Below are positions 7,888 to 11,149 of a stretch of DNA of 11,149 bases, in pieces. A program made the position numbers and the translations under genes. The notes beneath the pieces are model-generated. The model saw nothing but the letters and a program-made list of their open reading frames with translations. It had not been told where the DNA came from and ran no database searches. Position 1 is the first letter of the stretch. Each line of letters starts with the position of its first letter. Source of the DNA: an uncultured Sphingomonadaceae bacterium (GTDB lineage: Bacteria; Pseudomonadota; Alphaproteobacteria; Sphingomonadales; Sphingomonadaceae); assembly GCA_946479505.1 (NCBI GenBank), contig CAMLGC010000082.1:1-11149 (forward strand), in the 5' to 3' direction.

Positions 7888-7946
7888 TGGGAAGCAGGAA
7901 CCCGTTTGGGCCGAAGGCCCCGGGCACCGGTATGTGGCGCTTCCCA
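7888..7946 (-). promoter_or_regulatory. Structured 5' leader of rpsB (candidate autoregulatory RNA)
   Basis: Between the rpsB promoter and its ribosome site, an 8-bp closing stem (TGGGAAGC at 7888-7895 with GCTTCCCA at 7939-7946) encloses a long inner hairpin: CCCG/CGGG (7901-7904, 7921-7924) stacked on GGGCC/GGCCC (7908-7912, 7916-7920) with a one-sided 3-base bulge. The whole lies 14 bases upstream of the Shine-Dalgarno. In E. coli S2 is known to repress its own operon through the rpsB leader; that this element does the same is inference. Confidence 0.55.
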
Positions 7947-7964
7947 TGCGGAGTTGAGGCGGCG

Positions 7965-7993
7965 CCCCTAGCCGAGCGCGCCGATCAAATCAA
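7965..7993 (-). promoter_or_regulatory. Probable promoter of rpsB
   Basis: TTGATT (7993-7988) and CTAGGG (7971-7966) are spaced 16 bases apart, or 17 if the -10 hexamer is read as TAGGGG (7970-7965). The same TTG...N16...CTAG layout lies before icd and psd. A less likely alternative is TTGTTC (8012-8007) with TTTGAT (7989-7984), spacer 17. That -35 would lie inside the LexA box. Confidence 0.45.
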
Positions 7994-7996
7994 GCG

Positions 7997-8028
7997 TTGA
8001 CACATAGAACAATGCTGGAACATATAGT
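7997..8028 (+). promoter_or_regulatory. Possible promoter of the small membrane-protein gene
   Basis: A perfect TTGACA (7997-8002) is followed by TATAGT (8023-8028, 5 of 6 to TATAAT). The spacer is 20 bases, longer than the usual 16-18; CATATA at 8021 gives a spacer of 18 but a poorer match. The LexA box fills the space between the two hexamers, where a repressor would block polymerase. With TATAGT, transcription would start near 8035 and give a leader of about 80 bases. Confidence 0.4.
8007..8021. promoter_or_regulatory. LexA (SOS) box of the alphaproteobacterial type
   Basis: GAAC (8007-8010), AATGCTG, GAAC (8018-8021): on the minus strand this reads GTTC-N7-GTTC, the direct-repeat operator known for LexA of alphaproteobacteria. 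Both half-sites and the 7-base spacing are exact. It sits in the divergent region between rpsB and the small plus-strand gene, between that gene's proposed -35 and -10. Confidence 0.7.
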
Positions 8029-8046
8029 GCTCACAACAAGCACACG

Positions 8047-8074
8047 GAACAAGTTATCCACAGACTTGTTCACA
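8047..8074. promoter_or_regulatory. Palindrome holding a perfect DnaA box
   Basis: GAACAAGT (8047-8054) and ACTTGTTC (8064-8071) form a perfect 8-bp inverted repeat around 9 bases. TTATCCACA, the consensus DnaA box, lies at 8054-8062, and a 7-of-9 variant TTGTTCACA follows in the same direction at 8066-8074. In the proposed plus transcript this would be a hairpin in the leader of the small gene. It could be a DnaA-responsive control site or a titration site; I do not see enough boxes to call an origin. Confidence 0.55.
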
Positions 8075-8114
8075 GGGTCGCGATTCAGGCCCGCAAATCA
8101 GGGAGTTAGCGGCG

Positions 8115-8345
8115 ATGATGGCAATGGTGCAGATTTTGGTGTTCCTGGGCGGGCTGGCGCTGGCCGGCTATGTGTTCGCGGCGACCGTCGTTCCCGCGCT
8201 TCCCCGCATGGCGGCGCTGCTGCGCGGCGAGCTCGATCCGGCATTCGCCCCGCGCGAGCGGCTGGTGCTCGGTCCTCGCCGGGTCAGTGTCCGTGTGGTG
8301 CCGGTACCGGCTCGACAGGCCGGGGCGTGGCGCGAAGCCGCCTGA
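8115..8345 (+). CDS. Small single-span membrane protein, candidate SOS-induced gene
   Basis: I do not recognise this 76-residue protein. Residues about 4-28 form one hydrophobic helix (QILVFLGGLALAGYVFAATV), followed by a basic, Pro- and Arg-rich tail (PRMAALLRGE, RERLVLGPRR, and so on). Charge bias suggests the C-terminus faces the cytoplasm. About 80% of third codon positions are G or C, which supports coding. AGGGAG (8100-8105) lies 9 bases before the ATG at 8115; a second ATG follows at once. Upstream lie a LexA box and a DnaA box. The last 62 bases overlap the end of pssA on the other strand. Small LexA-controlled inner-membrane division inhibitors (SidA of Caulobacter) are known in this class, so a similar role is a reasonable guess, with no residue-level proof. 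It could also be an ordinary conserved membrane peptide, or spurious. Confidence 0.6.
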   Translation: MMAMVQILVFLGGLALAGYVFAATVVPALPRMAALLRGELDPAFAPRERLVLGPRRVSVRVVPVPARQAGAWREAA

Positions 8346-9081
8346 CGCGCGCGTAGCTGCTGATGCTGAACGGCAGCGCAATCAGATAGAGCAGGCACAG
8401 CGCGGTCGCGGTGTGCCACGGCGCGGAAATCAGCCCCGCGCCCACCAGCACGACGACGACGATCGCCTCGAAGCGGATGTTCTGGCGCAATTTGAGCGAC
8501 GACCAGGAAAAGGTCGCAAGGCTAGACACCATCAGCGCCGCGACGAACGCGACCCAGGGCGCAACCAGCCACGCCGACCGAAAGATCGGCTCGCCGGTCC
8601 AAAACCAGACGTAGAGCGGCAGCATCGCCAGCGCCGCGCCCGCCGGCGCTGGCACTCCGGTCAGGAATCCCGCCGATTTGTGCGGCTGCTCGGCCGTGTC
8701 GATATGCGCGTTGAATCGCGCGAGGCGCAGCGCGCAGAATACCGCGAGCACGAGCGCGCACATCCAGCCGAGTCTCGGCAGCTCGATCAGCGACCACAGA
8801 AAGAGGATCAGCGCAGGCGACACGCCGAACGAGATCGCATCCGAAAGCGAATCGAGCTCGGCACCGAAGCGGCTCGCCCCGTGGAGCATGCGCGCGATGC
8901 GACCGTCGAGCCCATCGAGCACCCCGGCGACGAGAACCATCAGCACGGCATGTTCCCATTCGCCGCCAATGGCAAAGCGGATGCCCGAAAGCCCGAAGCA
9001 CAAGGCGAGCGCGGTTACCGCATTGGGCGCTACCGCGCGCAACGGCAGGCCGCGCCTCAGCTTCGGCCCACCCTCCGTCAC
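8284..9081 (-). CDS. pssA: CDP-diacylglycerol-serine O-phosphatidyltransferase
   Basis: Integral membrane enzyme that joins CDP-diacylglycerol and L-serine to phosphatidylserine, releasing CMP; Psd then decarboxylates the product to phosphatidylethanolamine. The CDP-alcohol phosphatidyltransferase signature is complete: Asp56, Asp59-Gly60, Ala63-Arg64, Gly73, Asp77 and Asp81 (D-xx-DG-xx-AR-x8-G-xxx-D-xxx-D). Several hydrophobic segments surround it. The 265 residues fit the type II (Bacillus-like) family rather than the longer E. coli enzyme. The GTG at 9081 overlaps the psd stop as GTGA; the frame is open to 9168, but that extension is basic and inside psd. No clear Shine-Dalgarno is seen, consistent with coupling to psd. 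The 3' end faces and overlaps the small plus-strand gene. Confidence 0.94.
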   Translation of the reverse strand: MTEGGPKLRRGLPLRAVAPNAVTALALCFGLSGIRFAIGGEWEHAVLMVLVAGVLDGLDGRIARMLHGASRFGAELDSLSDAISFGVSPALILFLWSLIELPRLGWMCALVLAVFCALRLARFNAHIDTAEQPHKSAGFLTGVPAPAGAALAMLPLYVWFWTGEPIFRSAWLVAPWVAFVAALMVSSLATFSWSSLKLRQNIRFEAIVVVVLVGAGLISAPWHTATALCLLYLIALPFSISSYARVRRLRATPRPVEPVPAPHGH

Positions 9082-9806
9082 TGCGCGACGCCGGAAACCG
9101 GCTGGCCGCCGATCCGGCCGAGCACCGTCTCGCCGGCGATGCTGCGTTGGCCCAGCACGACCTGGCACGCGGCCTCGTCGGGCAGATAGACGTCGACGCG
9201 GCTGCCGAAGCGAATCAACCCGATCCGCTGCCCTGCCGCGACGATGTCGCCGATCTTGGCGAAGGTCACGATGCGCCGCGCGACCAGCCCGGCGATCTGC
9301 GTGAACCCGACGCGGCGGCCGTCATGCCCCTCGACGACGAAATGCTGGCGCTCGTTTTCCTCGCTCGCCTTGTCGAGATCGGCGTTGAGGAACTTGCCCG
9401 AGATATAGACGACCTGTCGGATCGTGCCGCTGATCGGCGTGCGGTTCACGTGGACATCGAACACGCTCATGAAGATCGAGACGCGCACCCGCGTCTCCTC
9501 GGCCAGCCCGGTCTCGCCCGCCATCTCGACCGGAACGGGCACGCGCTCGATCATCGTGACGAGCCCGTCGGCGGGCGCGACGATCAGGTCGCCGCCCTGC
9601 GGCGTCACGCGCACCGGATCGCGGAAGAAGGCCGCCACCCAGATCGCGAGCCCGATCAGCGGCCAGGTCGCGAAATCCCAGATGAACAGCGAGGCGAGCG
9701 CGACCGCGCCCGCGATGAGGATGTATTTGCGCCCCTCGGGATGAACCTCTGGAAAGCGCCACTTCACCGTGGTCGTCGTGACCGGTGGTTTGTCGAGCGA
9801 AGGCAT
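9078..9806 (-). CDS. psd: Phosphatidylserine decarboxylase, short pyruvoyl type
   Basis: Membrane-associated enzyme that converts phosphatidylserine to phosphatidylethanolamine using a pyruvoyl group made by self-cleavage. The 242 residues fit the short proteobacterial family. One hydrophobic segment is seen at about 27-62, then FFRDP (60-64), APADG (78-82, catalytic Asp80), FDVHVN (116-121, His119) and the cleavage site FGS (200-202, cut between Gly201 and Ser202). Ser202 would give the pyruvoyl end of the alpha chain. The ATG at 9806 was chosen because the frame upstream to 9947 is not family-like and crosses the promoter. There is no Shine-Dalgarno site, and the promoter is so near that the message may start at the ATG. 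It is co-transcribed with pssA. Confidence 0.94.
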   Translation of the reverse strand: MPSLDKPPVTTTTVKWRFPEVHPEGRKYILIAGAVALASLFIWDFATWPLIGLAIWVAAFFRDPVRVTPQGGDLIVAPADGLVTMIERVPVPVEMAGETGLAEETRVRVSIFMSVFDVHVNRTPISGTIRQVVYISGKFLNADLDKASEENERQHFVVEGHDGRRVGFTQIAGLVARRIVTFAKIGDIVAAGQRIGLIRFGSRVDVYLPDEAACQVVLGQRSIAGETVLGRIGGQPVSGVAQ

Positions 9807-9814
9807 GGGGCCGA

Positions 9815-9843
9815 GGTCTAGCTGTGCCGCGACACGAAGACAA
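9815..9843 (-). promoter_or_regulatory. Probable promoter of psd-pssA, giving a leaderless or near-leaderless mRNA
   Basis: TTGTCT (9843-9838) and CTAGAC (9821-9816) are 16 bases apart, or 17 if the -10 is read as TAGACC (9820-9815). Only 8 bases separate the end of TAGACC from the psd ATG, so the expected start point (6-8 bases on) falls on or next to the A of the start codon. Confidence 0.5.
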
Positions 9844-9908
9844 TCGCGCAGGCGAGCCGCTGTCCTACACGGGCGTGTGGCGGTATGACGCCAAATGCCC
9901 AACGCCCC

Positions 9909-9996
9909 CGTCACCCCGGAGTTGTTTCGGAGTCCACCGTGCCTCAAGCGTTATCGCCCTTGGAGAGTTGGATGCCGGAACAAGTCCGGCATAACG
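9909..9996. repeat. REP-like inverted pair in the psd-icd gap
   Basis: The left arm (9909-9938, starting CGTCACCCCGGAGTTGTTTC) matches the complement of the right arm (9967-9996, starting CGTTATGCCGGACTTGTTCC) at about three quarters of 30 positions, with 28 bases between. The right arm alone is a perfect hairpin: ATGCCGGA (9972-9979), loop ACAAG, TCCGGCAT (9985-9992). This is the layout of paired REP sequences; spread over the genome is inference. Confidence 0.7.
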
Positions 9997-10054
9997 GGCC
10001 GAGGGACAGTCAACTTGGTCAACTTTGCCGCCTGTCCGCCGCTATCAGACGAGG

Positions 10055-10083
10055 TTGATCGCCTCCCGCCATCTGCCTAGAGG
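10055..10083 (+). promoter_or_regulatory. Probable promoter of icd
   Basis: TTGATC (10055-10060) and CTAGAG (10077-10082) are 16 bases apart, or 17 if the -10 is read as TAGAGG (10078-10083). Transcription would start near 10090 and leave a leader of about 32 bases that contains GGAAAG (10108-10113), 8 bases before the ATG. Confidence 0.5.
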
Positions 10084-10121
10084 CGTGCCACAATCCAATC
10101 ACAGAACGGAAAGCGACCCAC

Positions 10122-11149
10122 ATGGCGAAGATCACGGTGAAGAACCCGGTCGTCGAGATCGACGGCGACGAGATGACGCGGATCATCTGGGAATGGATCC
10201 GCGAGCGCCTGATCCTCCCCTATCTCGACGTCAAGCTCGAGCGCTACGACCTCTCGATCGAGAAGCGCGACGAGACCGACGACCAGATCACCGTCGATGC
10301 CGCAAAGGCGATCCAAAAGCACGGCGTCGGTGTCAAGTGCGCGACGATCACGCCGGACGAGGCGCGCGTCGAGGAATTCGGCCTCAAGAAGATGTGGCGC
10401 TCGCCCAACGGCACGATCCGCAACATCCTGGGTGGCACGATCTTCCGTGAACCGATCGTCATCAACAACGTGCCGCGGCTGATTCCGGGCTGGACCAAGC
10501 CGATCGTCGTGGGCCGTCACGCCTTTGGCGACCAGTACAAGGCGACCGACTTCCGCGTTCCCGGCCCCGGCAAGCTGACGATGAAGTGGGAAGGCGAGAA
10601 CGGCGAGACGCTCGATTTCGAGGTGTTCGATTTCCAGAGCTCAGGCGTTGCGATGGGGATGTACAATCTCGACGATTCGATCCGCGATTTCGCGCGTGCC
10701 TCGATGAACTACGGCCTCAACCGCAAATGGCCCGTCTATCTCTCGACCAAGAACACGATCCTCAAGGCCTATGACGGCCGCTTCAAGGACCTGTTCCAGG
10801 AGGTGTTCGACAGCGAGTTCAAGGCGAAGTTCGCCGAAGCGGGCATCGAGTATCAGCACCGCCTGATCGACGACATGGTCGCCTCCGCGCTCAAATGGCA
10901 TGGCGAGTTCGTCTGGGCCTGCAAGAATTACGATGGCGACGTCCAGTCGGATCAGGTGGCGCAAGGCTTCGGCAGCCTCGGGCTGATGACCTCGGTGCTG
11001 ATGACGCCCGACGGCAAGACGATCGAGGCCGAGGCCGCGCACGGCACCGTCACCCGCCACTATCGCCAGCACCAGGCGGGCAAGGCGACCTCGACCAACC
11101 CGATCGCCTCGATCTTCGCCTGGACCGGCGGCCTCAAATATCGCGGCAA
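10122..11149 (+). CDS. icd: NADP-dependent isocitrate dehydrogenase, eukaryote-like subfamily (runs off right edge)
   Basis: Cytosolic TCA-cycle enzyme that oxidises and decarboxylates isocitrate to 2-oxoglutarate, forming NADPH. The 342 codons present closely resemble the dimeric subfamily that includes human IDH1/IDH2 (roughly 400-415 residues), not the E. coli Icd type; the last 60 or so residues lie outside. Motifs are IDGDEMTR (13-20), the isocitrate site SPNGTIRNI (94-102) with Arg109, [10 protein letters not shown] (131-140, Arg132 matching human IDH1 Arg132), [16 protein letters not shown] (208-223, catalytic Lys210), the metal-binding Asp residues of YDGDVQSD (270-277) and HGTVTRHYR (307-315), whose Arg-His binds the NADP phosphate. 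The start is ATG at 10122 after GGAAAG. It has its own promoter, divergent from psd. Confidence 0.96.
   Translation, partial: MAKITVKNPVVEIDGDEMTRIIWEWIRERLILPYLDVKLERYDLSIEKRDETDDQITVDAAKAIQKHGVGVKCATITPDEARVEEFGLKKMWRSPNGTIRNILGGTIFREPIVINNVPRLIPGWTKPIVVGRHAFGDQYKATDFRVPGPGKLTMKWEGENGETLDFEVFDFQSSGVAMGMYNLDDSIRDFARASMNYGLNRKWPVYLSTKNTILKAYDGRFKDLFQEVFDSEFKAKFAEAGIEYQHRLIDDMVASALKWHGEFVWACKNYDGDVQSDQVAQGFGSLGLMTSVLMTPDGKTIEAEAAHGTVTRHYRQHQAGKATSTNPIASIFAWTGGLKYRG

Larger units (their letters stand above)
9807..10121. other. Non-coding divergent region between psd and icd
   Basis: These 315 bases hold no convincing gene. They contain the psd promoter at the left end, a weak nested hairpin (GGGCGT 9871-9876 with ACGCCC 9902-9907; TGGCG 9878-9882 with CGCCA 9889-9893), the REP-like pair, and the icd promoter and ribosome site at the right end. 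Confidence 0.7.

Noticed and set aside
8082..8086. Single GATTC (CcrM GANTC methylation) site in the leader of the small gene
   Set aside because: One GANTC site is expected by chance; no second site or CtrA-type TTAA-N7-TTAA site accompanies it.
7981..8114. Chromosomal origin of replication
   Set aside because: Only one perfect and one near DnaA box, no clear AT-rich unwinding tract, and no dnaA, dnaN, hemE or parAB nearby.
9871..9907. Nested hairpin GGGCGT/ACGCCC around TGGCG/CGCCA
   Set aside because: Short stems with an unbalanced gap and no T run; too weak for a separate regulatory call.
9807..9947. 47-residue N-terminal extension of Psd
   Set aside because: No family similarity; it crosses the proposed promoter, and the ATG at 9806 gives the normal length.
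1..11149. tRNA or rRNA genes, CRISPR array, insertion sequence or phage genes
   Set aside because: No cloverleaf with CCA-end context, no regularly spaced repeats, no transposase or phage-like protein seen on either strand.

Overview
This window looks like chromosomal core DNA from a GC-rich alphaproteobacterium, most likely a sphingomonad. The grounds are the high GC at third codon positions, the characteristic gene order, the eukaryote-like NADP isocitrate dehydrogenase, the CGTCAYNCC-type palindromic intergenic repeats and a GTTC-N7-GTTC SOS box. The genus is inference; no rRNA gene is present.

Positions 1-7860, minus strand, hold a long envelope and translation gene train read right to left: rpsB (S2), tsf (EF-Ts), pyrH (UMP kinase), frr (ribosome recycling factor), uppS (undecaprenyl diphosphate synthase), cdsA (CDP-diacylglycerol synthase), dxr (MEP-pathway reductoisomerase), rseP (site-2 protease) and the start of bamA (outer-membrane assembly), which runs off the left edge. 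The train links ribosome function, pyrimidine nucleotides, isoprenoid precursors and carrier lipid, phospholipid precursor and envelope quality control. uppS, cdsA, dxr and rseP are joined by 4-base stop/start overlaps (GTGA, ATGA, TTGA). The two gaps flanking tsf carry strong hairpins, and the tsf-pyrH gap also holds a REP-like palindrome.

Positions 7861-8345 are the most interesting part. A 254-base divergent region holds a folded rpsB leader and rpsB promoter on the minus strand. Facing the other way are a perfect alphaproteobacterial LexA box (GAAC-N7-GAAC), a TTGACA element, a perfect DnaA box inside an 8-bp palindrome, and then a 76-codon gene for a single-span membrane protein whose 3' end overlaps pssA tail to tail. 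The arrangement suggests a small DNA-damage-induced membrane protein; its function is unknown.

Positions 8284-9806, minus strand, hold psd and pssA, overlapping by GTGA, which make phosphatidylserine and phosphatidylethanolamine from the CDP-diacylglycerol supplied by CdsA. The psd promoter lies so close to the ATG that the mRNA may be leaderless. Positions 9807-10121 are non-coding, with promoters at both ends and a REP-like inverted pair. From 10122 a plus-strand icd gene (NADP isocitrate dehydrogenase, TCA cycle) runs off the right edge.

Three proposed promoters (rpsB, psd, icd) share a TTG-type -35 element and a CTAG-containing -10 element 16 bases apart, which looks like the local housekeeping promoter form.
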